From an uncultured Muribaculaceae bacterium (GTDB lineage: Bacteria > Bacteroidota > Bacteroidia > Bacteroidales > Muribaculaceae), in contig CAJTOZ010000007.1 in NCBI GenBank assembly GCA_910578095.1, positions 61,057-98,997 on the forward strand: 37,941 nt of DNA, written 5' to 3'. A program made the position numbers and the translations under genes. The first letter of the stretch is position 1, and each line of letters opens with the position of its first letter. The notes under the pieces were generated by a model. That model worked only from the letters and a program-made list of their open reading frames with translations, made no database searches and had not been told where the DNA came from. Below are positions 7,402 to 16,065 of this stretch, piece after piece.

Positions 7402-9339
7402 ATGATAAACATTACGTTTCCCGATAATAGCGTGAAGGCTTTCGAAGCCGGCGTTACCCCCCTTCAGGTGGCTGAGTCGCTCAGTCCCCAGCTTGCCCGT
7501 GACGTGCTCGCAGCATCAGTTGACGGAAAAGAGTGGGACATCAACCGTCCTATCGAGGCCGATGCCACCATCCGTCTTTTCAAGTGGGAGGATCCTGAAG
7601 GCAAGCATGCTTTCTGGCACTCATCCGCCCACCTGTTGGCCGAGGCTCTGCAGGAACTTTATCCCGGTGTGAAATTCGGCATCGGACCGGCTGTGGAAAG
7701 CGGCTTCTACTATGATATCGACCCCAATGGTCACCAGATAACTGCCGCCGATTTTCCCAAGATTGAGAAAAAAATGCTTGAGCTGGCCCGCACGAAGCAC
7801 CCCATCGTGCGCAGCGAGATCTCCAAGAGCGATGCCCTGAAAATGTTCGGCGACCGCGGCGAGGAGTACAAGTGCGAGCTCATCAGCGAACTTGAGGACG
7901 GCAACATCACCACCTATACGCAGGGCGACTTCACCGACCTCTGCCGTGGTCCGCATCTGCCCGACACGGCGCCCATCAAGGCTGTGAAGATCACTTCGCT
8001 GGCCGGTGCCTACTGGCGTGGCGATGCAACCCGCAATCAGCTTGTGCGCGTGTATGGCATCACATTCCCCAAGCAGAAGATGCTCGACGAGTACAACGCT
8101 CTGATGGAAGAAGCCAAAAAACGTGACCACCGCAAGCTGGGCAAGGAGATGGAACTCTTCGCTTTCTCCCAGAATGTGGGTGCCGGTCTGCCGTTGTGGC
8201 TTCCCAAAGGTGCCGCTCTGCGCGACCGCCTGGAGCAGTTCCTGCGCAAGATACAGAAACAGTACGGCTATCTGCAGGTGATCACTCCCCATATCGGCAA
8301 TAAGAACCTGTACGTGACCTCCGGCCACTATGCAAAATATGGCAAGGATTCATTCCAGCCCATCCACACTCCCGAGGAAGGCGAGGAATACCTGCTTAAG
8401 CCCATGAACTGCCCGCACCACTGCGAGATCTATCGCACCTATCCGCGCTCCTACCGCGATCTGCCCCTGCGCCTTGCCGAATTCGGCACCGTGTATCGCT
8501 ACGAGCAGAGCGGCGAGCTGCACGGCCTGACACGTGTGCGCGGATTTACGCAGGACGATGCGCATATCTTCTGCGCCCCCGAGCAGATCAAAGACGAGTT
8601 CCTGAAGGTGATGGATATCATATTCTTCATTTTCAAGGCTCTGAAGTTTGAAAACTTTGAGGCCCAGATATCTCTGCGCGACCCCAACAACAAGGAAAAA
8701 TACATCGGTAGCGACGAAAACTGGCACCTTGCCGAGCAGGCTATCATCGAAGCCTGCGAGGAAAAGGGTCTCAACGCCCGCAAGGAACTCGGAGAAGCCG
8801 CGTTCTATGGTCCCAAACTCGACTTTATGGTGAAGGACGCCATCGGCCGCCGTTGGCAGCTCGGCACCATACAGGTGGACTATAACCTGCCCGAGCGTTT
8901 CCAGCTGGAGTACACCGGCGCCGACAACCAGAAGCACCGTCCGGTGATGATACACCGTGCGCCTTTCGGCTCCATGGAGCGTTTCGTCGCTGTGCTGCTC
9001 GAGCACACCGCCGGCCATCTGCCCCTCTGGCTCGCTCCCGAGCAAGTGGCTATCCTGCCCATCAGCGAGAAGTTCAACGACTACGCCCGCGAGGTAGCCA
9101 AACAGCTTGATGCCGCCGATATCCGTGCTACCGTCGACGACCGCAATGAGAAAATCGGCCGAAAAATACGCGACAACCAGATGCGCCGCATGCCTTATAT
9201 GCTGATCGTAGGCGAAAAAGAGCAGGAAAATGGCGAAGTATCTGTAAGAAAATCCGGCGAAGGTGACCTTGGTTCGATGAAAATCGCTACCTTTGCAGAA
9301 AATTTGACTCGCGAAGTCGAAGAAATGACAAAACAATAA
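7402..9339 (+). CDS. thrS: Threonine-tRNA ligase
   Basis: A 645-aa class II aminoacyl-tRNA synthetase that charges tRNA-Thr. An N-terminal TGS domain (1-62) is followed by the editing domain with HSSAH (H73, H77), which hydrolyses mischarged Ser-tRNA. The catalytic core contains MNCPHH with the zinc-ligand cysteine C337, motif 2 around YRYEQSGELHGLTRVRGF, and motif 3 near HRAPFGSMERF. The C-terminal ~100 residues form the anticodon-binding domain (from PEQVAILPIS). Length and domain order are normal for bacterial ThrRS. It is the first gene of a cluster with infC, rpmI and rplT, a common bacterial arrangement; infC begins 10 nt after its stop. Confidence 0.98.
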   Translation: MINITFPDNSVKAFEAGVTPLQVAESLSPQLARDVLAASVDGKEWDINRPIEADATIRLFKWEDPEGKHAFWHSSAHLLAEALQELYPGVKFGIGPAVESGFYYDIDPNGHQITAADFPKIEKKMLELARTKHPIVRSEISKSDALKMFGDRGEEYKCELISELEDGNITTYTQGDFTDLCRGPHLPDTAPIKAVKITSLAGAYWRGDATRNQLVRVYGITFPKQKMLDEYNALMEEAKKRDHRKLGKEMELFAFSQNVGAGLPLWLPKGAALRDRLEQFLRKIQKQYGYLQVITPHIGNKNLYVTSGHYAKYGKDSFQPIHTPEEGEEYLLKPMNCPHHCEIYRTYPRSYRDLPLRLAEFGTVYRYEQSGELHGLTRVRGFTQDDAHIFCAPEQIKDEFLKVMDIIFFIFKALKFENFEAQISLRDPNNKEKYIGSDENWHLAEQAIIEACEEKGLNARKELGEAAFYGPKLDFMVKDAIGRRWQLGTIQVDYNLPERFQLEYTGADNQKHRPVMIHRAPFGSMERFVAVLLEHTAGHLPLWLAPEQVAILPISEKFNDYAREVAKQLDAADIRATVDDRNEKIGRKIRDNQMRRMPYMLIVGEKEQENGEVSVRKSGEGDLGSMKIATFAENLTREVEEMTKQ

Positions 9340-9349
9340 ACACCCCTGA

Positions 9350-9961
9350 ATGGAGAAAAAACCTTTCCGCCCTGCCCCGCGCCCTTCGGCGCCCAAGCGT
9401 CCCGCCGGTGCCAATAATGCTCCGCGAGGTCCGCGGCGTCCGCCCGAACGCAACGCCTATCCCAATAATATCAACGAGTACATCCGTGCGCGTGAGGTAC
9501 GACTTGTCGGGGATAACGTCACTCCGGGTATATATTCCATCCAGGAGGCACATAAGATAGCTGAGGAGCTGGAACTCGATCTGGTGGAAATCTCCTCGCA
9601 GGTGGAACCGCCTGTGTGCAAGATTCTCGACTATCAGAAATATCTCTATCAGCAGAAGAAAAAGGCCAAGGAGATCAAAGCCAAGGCTACGAAGGTGGTG
9701 GTGAAGGAGATTCGTTTCGGCCCTCAGACCGACGACCACGACTACAACTTCAAGCTCAAACACGCGATCGGTTTCCTTCAGGAAGGCGCCAAGGTGAAAG
9801 CCTATGTGTTTTTCAAAGGCCGTTCGATTCTCTTCAAGGAGCAGGGCGAAGTGCTGCTGTTGCGTTTTGCCAACGACCTTGAGGAGTATGGCAAAGTGGA
9901 GCAGATGCCTCAGCTCGAGGGCAAGCGCATGATCATCATGCTGACGCCTAAAAAGAAGTAG
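9350..9961 (+). CDS. infC: Translation initiation factor IF-3
   Basis: A 203-aa factor that binds the 30S subunit and checks start-codon pairing. The conserved IF3 N-domain begins at INEYIRAREVRLVGDN (from ~41), the linker helix is the lysine-rich YQQKKKAKEIKAKA segment, and the C-domain contains KEIRFGPQTDDHDY and ends at MLTPKKK. The first ~40 residues are a proline/arginine-rich extension, longer than in the textbook protein. The ATG at 9350 is taken because it lies 10 nt after thrS; there is no other ATG before the conserved domain, though infC genes are known to use unusual start codons such as AUU, so the true start could be internal. Confidence 0.95.
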   Translation: MEKKPFRPAPRPSAPKRPAGANNAPRGPRRPPERNAYPNNINEYIRAREVRLVGDNVTPGIYSIQEAHKIAEELELDLVEISSQVEPPVCKILDYQKYLYQQKKKAKEIKAKATKVVVKEIRFGPQTDDHDYNFKLKHAIGFLQEGAKVKAYVFFKGRSILFKEQGEVLLLRFANDLEEYGKVEQMPQLEGKRMIIMLTPKKK

Positions 9962-10056
9962 GCTCCGGCCTCCATCCTGAATAAGAAAATGGTCTAGGCA
10001 GCCGCGTGTCGGCCGCAAAGCATCATACATGAATTAACTCACATAAAGTAACAAAA

Positions 10057-10254
10057 ATGCCCAAGATTAAAACTAACTCCGGTGCCAAAAAGAGGTTCGC
10101 CCTTACCGGATCAGGAAAAATCAAACGTAAACACGCTTTCAAGAGCCACATCTTGACCAAAAAGACCAAGAAGCAGAAGCGCAACCTCACCCACTTCGGT
10201 GTGATCGCCGGCGTAGACGAAAGCAACGTAAAGGAGCTGCTCGGCCTTAAGTAA
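10057..10254 (+). CDS. rpmI: 50S ribosomal protein L35 (bL35)
   Basis: A 65-aa basic ribosomal protein. It begins MPKIKTNSGAKKRFALTGSG and continues with the lysine-rich KIKRKHAFKSHILTKKTKKQKRNL segment (in pieces: KIKRKHAFKSH, ILTKKTKKQKRNL), matching bL35 in length and pattern. It lies 95 bp after infC and 121 bp before rplT, the usual order for this cluster. Confidence 0.97.
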   Translation: MPKIKTNSGAKKRFALTGSGKIKRKHAFKSHILTKKTKKQKRNLTHFGVIAGVDESNVKELLGLK

Positions 10255-10375
10255 GCGTCGTAGCCACACCATCGCTTTGATTAAGTAATTCGTGATTTTT
10301 TAATTCTTTCCATCAACCGAGTGTACGGCACAAAAGAGCAACATCGCCGCCGACGCTCAAAATCATTAAAGAAAC

Positions 10376-10726
10376 ATGCCAAGATCAGTCAACCACGTCG
10401 CTTCGCGTGCACGTCGTAAAAAAGTCCTCAAACTCACCCGCGGCTACTTCGGCTGCCGCCGTAATGTATGGACCGTAGCAAAGAACACCTGGGAAAAGGG
10501 TCTTACCTACGCCTATCGCGACCGTAAGGACAAGAAGCGCAACTTCCGCGCCCTCTGGATCCAGCGTATCAACGCTGCCGCCCGTATGGAGGACCTCAGC
10601 TACTCCAAGCTCATGGGTCTCATTCACAAGGCCGGTATCGAGATCAACCGTAAGGTGCTTGCCGATCTCGCCCTCAACAATCCCGCAGCCTTCAAGGCCA
10701 TCGTGGATAAGGTGAAGAACGCGTAA
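10376..10726 (+). CDS. rplT: 50S ribosomal protein L20 (bL20)
   Basis: A 116-aa 23S-rRNA-binding assembly protein. It starts MPRSVNHVASRARRKKVLKL and has the typical long basic N-terminal helix, then the globular domain with LWIQRINAAAR and YSKLMGLIHKAGIEINRKVL. In several bacteria L20 represses its own operon by binding the leader; the 121-nt spacer before rplT could hold such a site, but I see no clear mimic. The gene ends the cluster and is followed by a strong terminator. Confidence 0.97.
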   Translation: MPRSVNHVASRARRKKVLKLTRGYFGCRRNVWTVAKNTWEKGLTYAYRDRKDKKRNFRALWIQRINAAARMEDLSYSKLMGLIHKAGIEINRKVLADLALNNPAAFKAIVDKVKNA

Positions 10727-10749
10727 GGCGCGGCATCAAACGAATCAGG

Positions 10750-10780
10750 AGGTGTGCCCGAAAGGGCGCACCTCTTTTTT
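10750..10780 (+). terminator. Rho-independent terminator after rplT
   Basis: Stem AGGTGTGCCC (10750-10759), GAAA tetraloop, and GGGCGCACCT (10764-10773), with one G-U pair, followed by C and a run of eight T. Confidence 0.93.
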
Positions 10781-10856
10781 TGCTTTAAGGATGGTTACGC
10801 TTATTCGCATTTTGGCTGTGTATTAAACACCCACGCCCGACAAAGCAAAATAAATT

Positions 10857-10888
10857 TTTGCTTTGTTCTCGACTTATTCGTATTTTTG
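10857..10888 (+). promoter_or_regulatory. Promoter of the first GH3 gene
   Basis: TTTG (10857-10860), a 20-nt spacer, and TATTTTTG (10881-10888), a full Bacteroidota promoter. Transcription would start near 10895, which rules out the upstream in-frame ATG at 10863 and supports the ATG at 10923. Confidence 0.8.
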
Positions 10889-10922
10889 CGTATCGAAATT
10901 ACAAATACCTGAATACAACACA

Positions 10923-13244
10923 ATGAAAAAAACTTTGCTATTTGCTTGCATGCTCGCTCCGATGGTAGTGTCGGCTGCTGAGACGTCGCCGGCTATTCCG
11001 CGCGACGAGGCCATAGAAGCCAAGGTGCAGGAAACACTCGCCCGCATGACACTCGACGAAAAGATAGGGCAGATGACAGAGCTGACAATCGACGTGTGCG
11101 GCCATTTTGACAATGCCGGAAATTTTACGGTCGATGAGGATAAGCTCGACGAAATCATAGGAAAATATAAAGTCGGGTCTATACTGAACGCTCCCGGCAC
11201 CACTGCGCAGACACCCGCTGCATGGGAAAAGATCATCGGCGCCATACAGAAAAAAAGTATGGAAACGATGGGCATACCCTGCATCTATGGCCTAGACCAG
11301 AACCATGGCACCACCTACACGGCAGGAGGAACGCTGTTTCCGCAGAATATCAATGTCGCTGCCACTTTCAATACCGATATTGCGCGCACGGCAGGTGAAA
11401 TCACAGCCTATGAGACCCGTGCGAGCGCTACACCGTGGACCTACTCGCCCACGCTCGACCTGGGCCGTGACCCGCGCTGGCCGCGCCAATGGGAGAACTT
11501 CGGAGAAGACGCCCTCATGAATGCCGAAATGGGAGCCGCCATGGTGCGCGGATTCCAGGGCGATGACCCCAATCATATCGGGCCGAACAATATCGCGGCC
11601 TGTCTTAAGCATTATATGGGCTACGGTGTGCCTTTCAGCGGCAAGGATCGTACGCCCGCCATCATATCCGCATCGGATCTGCGCGAGAAGCATTTCGCTC
11701 CTTATCTGGCAGCTGCGCGCGCCGGCGCCCTGAGCGTGATGGTGAACAGCGCATCGGTAAATGGAGTGCCGGTGCATGCGAGCCACGAACTCCTCACCGA
11801 ATGGCTCAAGGATGGGCTCAATTGGGATGGCATGATTGTGACGGACTGGGCCGATATCAACAACCTCTACACACGCGAGCATATCGCAGCCGACAAGAAA
11901 GAAGCCATCAAGTTGGCCATCAATGCCGGCATAGACATGGCTATGGAGCCATACAACCTTGACTATTGCACGCTGCTGAAAGAACTCGTGGAGGAAGGCG
12001 AGGTGCCGATGAGCCGCATCGACGATGCCACCGCCCGTGTGCTGCGGATGAAATACCGTCTCGGATTGTTCGACGATCCTATGACCTACGCCCGTGATTA
12101 TCCTAAATTCGCATCGGCCGAACATTCGGAAGCTGCGCTGCATGCGGCCGAAGAATCAATGGTGCTGCTCAAAAACGTCGACAACACCCTCCCGCTGGCG
12201 AAAGGATGCAAGATATTGCTTGCCGGCCCGAATGCCGATACCATGCGCGGTCTGGATGGCGGTTGGAGCTACAGCTGGCAGGGACACATCGCCGATAAAT
12301 TTGCCGAGCAGTACAACACTATCCTGGAAGCCATGCAAAACAAATTTGGGGAAGCCAATGTGGTATACGAGCCCGGAGTGGTGTACGACGACCATGGCAA
12401 CTGGCAGCAGGAAGATGCATCAGGCATGCAGAAGGCTGTTGATGCCGCCGCAGGTGTGGATGTGATTGTGGCCTGCATAGGAGAGAATTCGTATTGCGAG
12501 ACGCCCGGCAATCTTTCCGACATAAACATCTCGCGCAACCAGCTGGAACTGGTGAAGGCGCTCGAGGCTACCGGCAAGCCCGTAGTGGTGGTGCTCAATG
12601 AGGGCCGGCCGCGTCTCATATCGGAGATCGTTCCCGAGGCAAAAGCTGTGGTCGATATCATGCTTCCCGGCAATTTCGGTGGCGATGCTCTGGCCAATCT
12701 TCTGGCCGGCGATGCCAATTTCAGCGGCAAGCTTCCCTTCACATATCCTAAGGAAATAAATTCGCTCATTACCTACGACTATAAAGTGAGCGAGGAAGTG
12801 GAGAAAATGGAAGGAAACTACGATTACGATGCTGTAGTGGCCGTGCAGTGGGCGTTTGGCTATGGACAGAGCTACACCACGTATGCCTACAGCAACCTGC
12901 GTGTAGACAAGGCTGAATTCGGCCCGGAAGACACGCTCACCGTGAGCGTGGATGTCACCAACACCGGCAACCGTGCCGGCAAGGAGAGCGTGCTGCTTTT
13001 CAGTAGCGACAAGGTGGCCTCGCTTGTGCCCGACGGACGTCGGCTGCGTGCGTTCAAGAAAATAGAACTGGCCCCCGGCGAAACAAAGACAGTGACATTC
13101 TCCATGCCCGCTTCCGAACTGGCCTTTGTAGGTGCTGATGGCAAGTGGGTGCTTGAGAGTGGAGAGTTCCGTCTGCAGGCCGGCAATCAGGTGACCGACA
13201 TCACATGCACGGCGACCAAGCGCTGGACCACTCCCAACCGTTGA
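10923..13244 (+). CDS. Secreted GH3 beta-glycosidase (BglX-like)
   Basis: A 773-aa glycoside hydrolase that would remove terminal sugars from oligosaccharides in the periplasm or outside the cell. A signal peptide (MKKTLLFACMLAPMVVSA) supports the ATG at 10923, and the promoter overlaps any longer form. The GH3 N-terminal barrel covers ~35-370, with GRDPRWPR (181-188), KH (229-230) and the nucleophile D308 in MIVTDWAD. The C-terminal sandwich domain (~400-620) contains the probable acid/base glutamate in the GENSYCETPGNLSD stretch, which lacks the common DR-x-x-L-x-LP ending. A fibronectin-like domain closes the protein from ~660. Specificity (gluco-, xylo- or other) cannot be fixed. It has its own promoter and terminator, so it is not co-transcribed with the second GH3. 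Confidence 0.92.
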   Translation: MKKTLLFACMLAPMVVSAAETSPAIPRDEAIEAKVQETLARMTLDEKIGQMTELTIDVCGHFDNAGNFTVDEDKLDEIIGKYKVGSILNAPGTTAQTPAAWEKIIGAIQKKSMETMGIPCIYGLDQNHGTTYTAGGTLFPQNINVAATFNTDIARTAGEITAYETRASATPWTYSPTLDLGRDPRWPRQWENFGEDALMNAEMGAAMVRGFQGDDPNHIGPNNIAACLKHYMGYGVPFSGKDRTPAIISASDLREKHFAPYLAAARAGALSVMVNSASVNGVPVHASHELLTEWLKDGLNWDGMIVTDWADINNLYTREHIAADKKEAIKLAINAGIDMAMEPYNLDYCTLLKELVEEGEVPMSRIDDATARVLRMKYRLGLFDDPMTYARDYPKFASAEHSEAALHAAEESMVLLKNVDNTLPLAKGCKILLAGPNADTMRGLDGGWSYSWQGHIADKFAEQYNTILEAMQNKFGEANVVYEPGVVYDDHGNWQQEDASGMQKAVDAAAGVDVIVACIGENSYCETPGNLSDINISRNQLELVKALEATGKPVVVVLNEGRPRLISEIVPEAKAVVDIMLPGNFGGDALANLLAGDANFSGKLPFTYPKEINSLITYDYKVSEEVEKMEGNYDYDAVVAVQWAFGYGQSYTTYAYSNLRVDKAEFGPEDTLTVSVDVTNTGNRAGKESVLLFSSDKVASLVPDGRRLRAFKKIELAPGETKTVTFSMPASELAFVGADGKWVLESGEFRLQAGNQVTDITCTATKRWTTPNR

Positions 13245-13267
13245 AAATCCCTATAAACGAATAAATC

Positions 13268-13300
13268 AAGCCCCCGGAGCGCAACTGTTCCGGGGGCTTT
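13268..13300 (+). terminator. Rho-independent terminator after the first GH3
   Basis: A perfect 11-bp stem, AAGCCCCCGGA (13268-13278) and TCCGGGGGCTT (13289-13299), with a 10-nt loop and a short T tract. The remaining 214 bp to the next ATG are AT-rich; a weak TAACTTAG near 13458 may be the -7 element of the next gene. Confidence 0.85.
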
Positions 13301-13513
13301 CCTATGCCTGATGCATCATTATGCCACATCCGGGTGTTTACCGAACAGTTTTATTTATTTTTATTTATTGCGTTGAAAAACAGGAAACTGTGTGATTTTT
13401 ATCCCCCTCACACCTTACTGCTAAAAAATATTACACCTGTGCGTGATATATAATTGCTAACTTAGCAGTGGAAAAGCAACGTAATAACCATATATCTAAT
13501 AACCGTAAGTATA

Positions 13514-15763
13514 ATGAAATCATACAGGACAATATTTGCAGCGCTTGCGCTCGTGGCCGTGGGAAATGCCGTAGCTCAGCCCCCGGTTTATCTCGATGAC
13601 ACGCAGCCCATCGAAGCGCGGGTGAAGGATGCTCTATCCCGCATGACCACGGCAGAGAAAGTGGCGATAATTCATGCACAGAGCAAATTCAGCTCTCCGG
13701 GAGTGCAACGTCTCGGCATCCCCGGGATATGGTGTACGGATGGCCCGCATGGAATCCGTCCGGATGTGCTCTGGGACGAGTGGGAACAAGCCGGAGCCAC
13801 CAACGACTCATGTGTTGCCTTCCCGGCTCTTACATGTCTTGCCGCCACCTGGGATCCCGATATGGCCGCGCTTTATGGCAAATCTATCGGTGAGGAGGCG
13901 CGCTACCGCAACAAAAATGTGCTTCTCGGCCCCGGCGTGAATATATACCGCAGCCCGCTCAACGGCCGTAATTTCGAGTACATGGGTGAGGATCCTTGCC
14001 TGACATCCGCAATGGTGGTGCCCTATGTGCGCGGCGTGCAGCAGAATGGTGTGGCAGCGTGCGTGAAGCACTATGCGCTCAACAACCAGGAAGTGGACCG
14101 CGACCATGTCAATGTACTTGTAGACGACCGCACGCTCCACGAAATATATCTTCCCGGTTTCAAAGCCGCAGTGAAGGAGGGTGGGGCCTGGAGCATAATG
14201 CCCGGCTATAATAAATACAACGGCGACCATGCTTGCGAAAATTCCACGCTTCTGCTCGATATCCTTAAAGGTGACTGGGGTTTTGACGGAGTGGCTATAA
14301 GCGACTGGGGAGCCGTGCACAATACCGAGAAAGTGGCCCGCAACGGTCTTGATATGGAATTCGGTTCATGGACAAACGGCCTGAACTGGGGCGCGAGCAA
14401 TGCCTACGACAACTATTATCTTGCCAAGCCTTATCTTAAATTGATAGAGGAAGGGGAGATGAGCACAGAAGAACTTGACGATAAGGCCGCCCGTGTGCTC
14501 CGCCTGATCATGCGCACGGAAATGAACCGCAACCGCCCCTACGGTTCGCTCAACAGCGATGAGCATTATGCGGCGGCACGACGTATCGGCGCCAACGGTA
14601 TTGTTCTTCTTAAAAACGATGGAAATTTGCTGCCGGTAGCCCCCTCTGCCCGCAAGATTCTTGTGGTGGGCGAAAATGCCATAAAGATGATGACAGTGGG
14701 CGGTGGATCCTCATCGCTAAAAGTGCAGCGCGAGGTGCTCCCGCTCGATGGCATACGGGCCATGGCGGCGCAAAAAGGCGTGGAAGTGGCCTATGAGCGC
14801 GGCTATGTGGGAGATGTATCCGGCGAATACAACGGAGTGACCACAGGGCAGAACCTCAACGACGGGCGAAGCGCGGAGCAGCTCATAGCCGATGCCGTGG
14901 CAGCAGCGCGCGAGGCCGATATGGTGATATTCATCGGCGGCCTTAACAAATCCGACCATCAGGATGCCGAGGGCTGCGACCGCACGGATTTCGGATTGCC
15001 TTATGGGCAGGACGCAGTCATCAGCGCACTTGTGGAGGCCAATCCGCGTACGGCCGTAGTGATGCTCACTGGCAATGCCTATGCCATGCCGTGGCTGAAC
15101 AAGGTGCCCTCCGTGGTGCAAGGGTGGTATATCGGTTCGGAAGCCGGCAATGCTCTGGCCGATGTGATTTTCGGAGAGGTGAACCCCTCCGGCAAGCTTC
15201 CGTTTACTTTTGCTGTGGATCTGAAAGACTATGCCGCCCATGCCGCCGGCGATGCCGAGATGTATCCCGGAGTGGACGGCGATGTGAAATACAAGGAAGG
15301 AATGGCTGTGGGCTACCGGCATACCGATCGTCTGAAGCCCGCACGTGTGAACTTCGCCTTCGGCCATGGTTTGAGCTATACGACTTTCATGCTGGGTAAA
15401 GCCACACTTTCGGATAAGACACTTCCTGCCGACGGAAATGTGCGCGTTACGGTGCCTGTGACCAATACCGGCGATCGTGCCGGAGCCGAGGTCGTACAGG
15501 TTTATGTACGCGATGTAAAGAGCAGTGTGGAGCGTCCGCTTAAGGAGCTGAAGGCTTTCAAGAAAGTGATTGTGGCGCCGGGCCGCACGGTAGATGTGGA
15601 GCTGACGCTTGACAAGAGTGCTTTTGCCTACTACAATGCCGATGCAAAGCGCTGGGAAGTTGAGCCCGGCAAGTTTGAGATTCTTGTCGGAACAGCCGCA
15701 GATGCCATAAGCTCCCGGCTTTCGATGAGTGTCGATGCTGCCGACCTTGCCTGGAAAGACTAA
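13514..15763 (+). CDS. Secreted GH3 beta-glycosidase, second type
   Basis: A 749-aa GH3 enzyme. The signal peptide MKSYRTIFAALALVAVGNAVA ends before QPP. The barrel domain has CTDGPHG (74-80, substrate-binding D76), NFEYMGEDP, KH (185-186) and nucleophile D264 in AISDWGAVH. The C-terminal domain carries the acid/base glutamate in DAEGCDRTDFGLP, the canonical EG-x-DR-x-x-x-x-LP form, and ends with a fibronectin-like domain from ~650. It differs from the neighbouring GH3 in length, active-site loops and N-terminus, so the two are not a recent tandem duplication. No SusC/SusD pair or other carbohydrate-uptake gene is adjacent. Glucosidase activity is the likeliest family function, but xylosidase or arabinosidase activity is possible. 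Confidence 0.92.
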   Translation: MKSYRTIFAALALVAVGNAVAQPPVYLDDTQPIEARVKDALSRMTTAEKVAIIHAQSKFSSPGVQRLGIPGIWCTDGPHGIRPDVLWDEWEQAGATNDSCVAFPALTCLAATWDPDMAALYGKSIGEEARYRNKNVLLGPGVNIYRSPLNGRNFEYMGEDPCLTSAMVVPYVRGVQQNGVAACVKHYALNNQEVDRDHVNVLVDDRTLHEIYLPGFKAAVKEGGAWSIMPGYNKYNGDHACENSTLLLDILKGDWGFDGVAISDWGAVHNTEKVARNGLDMEFGSWTNGLNWGASNAYDNYYLAKPYLKLIEEGEMSTEELDDKAARVLRLIMRTEMNRNRPYGSLNSDEHYAAARRIGANGIVLLKNDGNLLPVAPSARKILVVGENAIKMMTVGGGSSSLKVQREVLPLDGIRAMAAQKGVEVAYERGYVGDVSGEYNGVTTGQNLNDGRSAEQLIADAVAAAREADMVIFIGGLNKSDHQDAEGCDRTDFGLPYGQDAVISALVEANPRTAVVMLTGNAYAMPWLNKVPSVVQGWYIGSEAGNALADVIFGEVNPSGKLPFTFAVDLKDYAAHAAGDAEMYPGVDGDVKYKEGMAVGYRHTDRLKPARVNFAFGHGLSYTTFMLGKATLSDKTLPADGNVRVTVPVTNTGDRAGAEVVQVYVRDVKSSVERPLKELKAFKKVIVAPGRTVDVELTLDKSAFAYYNADAKRWEVEPGKFEILVGTAADAISSRLSMSVDAADLAWKD

Positions 15764-15784
15764 GCGAGGCATGATATTACAGCG

Positions 15785-15817
15785 CGGGCATGGTTCAGAG
15801 CCATGCCCGTTGTTTTT
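15785..15817 (+). terminator. Rho-independent terminator after the second GH3
   Basis: A perfect 9-bp stem, CGGGCATGG (15785-15793) and CCATGCCCG (15801-15809), with a 7-nt loop, followed by TTGTTTTTG. Confidence 0.85.
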
Positions 15818-15836
15818 GTGGAGTTGCCACACAAAA

Positions 15837-15871
15837 AAAAGAGAAGCCTGCTTATAGCGGACTTCTCTTTT
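15837..15871 (-). terminator. Terminator after tRNA-Cys
   Basis: Read on the minus strand, AAAAGAGAAG and CTTCTCTTTT form a 10-bp stem (15862-15871 with 15837-15846) starting 1 nt after the tRNA, and T residues continue to 15833. Confidence 0.75.
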
Positions 15872-15872
15872 G

Positions 15873-15944
15873 AGGTACCTAGCGGAATCGAACCGCTGTA
15901 CACGGTTTTGCAGACCGTTGCCTAACCACTCGGACCAAGGTACC
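15873..15944 (-). tRNA. tRNA-Cys (anticodon GCA)
   Basis: A cloverleaf can be drawn on the minus strand. The acceptor stem is GGTACCT/AGGTACC with U73, the usual cysteine discriminator base. The anticodon stem-loop reads CGGTCTGCAAAACCG with anticodon GCA. The T arm is AGCGGTTCGATTCCGCT. The 3' CCA is not encoded. The gene lies between convergent transcripts and has its own promoter and terminator. Confidence 0.95.
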
Positions 15945-15962
15945 ATTTGTGGATTGCGAGTG

Positions 15963-15993
15963 CAAAGTTACAACACTTTTTTTGAATATGCAA
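15963..15993 (-). promoter_or_regulatory. tRNA-Cys promoter
   Basis: Minus-strand TTG (15991-15993), a 20-nt spacer, and TAACTTTG (15963-15970), a full match to the -33/-7 consensus, placed 18 nt before the tRNA 5' end and 72 nt after the sprA stop. Confidence 0.8.
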
Positions 15994-16065
15994 GGCATGC
16001 GCACACTTTTTTGATACTTTTTGCGGCGGCAGGGCTATTGCAGGCTTTACTCGTCATCCTATTTC

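Noticed and set aside
10863..10922. Upstream ATG extending the first GH3 by 20 codons
   Set aside because: It overlaps the promoter -7 element and would bury the signal peptide.
10923..15763. Tandem duplication of the GH3 genes
   Set aside because: The two proteins differ in length, N-terminus and active-site loops, so they belong to different GH3 subgroups rather than arising by recent duplication.
14717..15946. 409-codon minus-strand frame opposite the second GH3 and crossing the tRNA region
   Set aside because: Antisense to a clear GH3 gene, and it also crosses two terminators and the tRNA.
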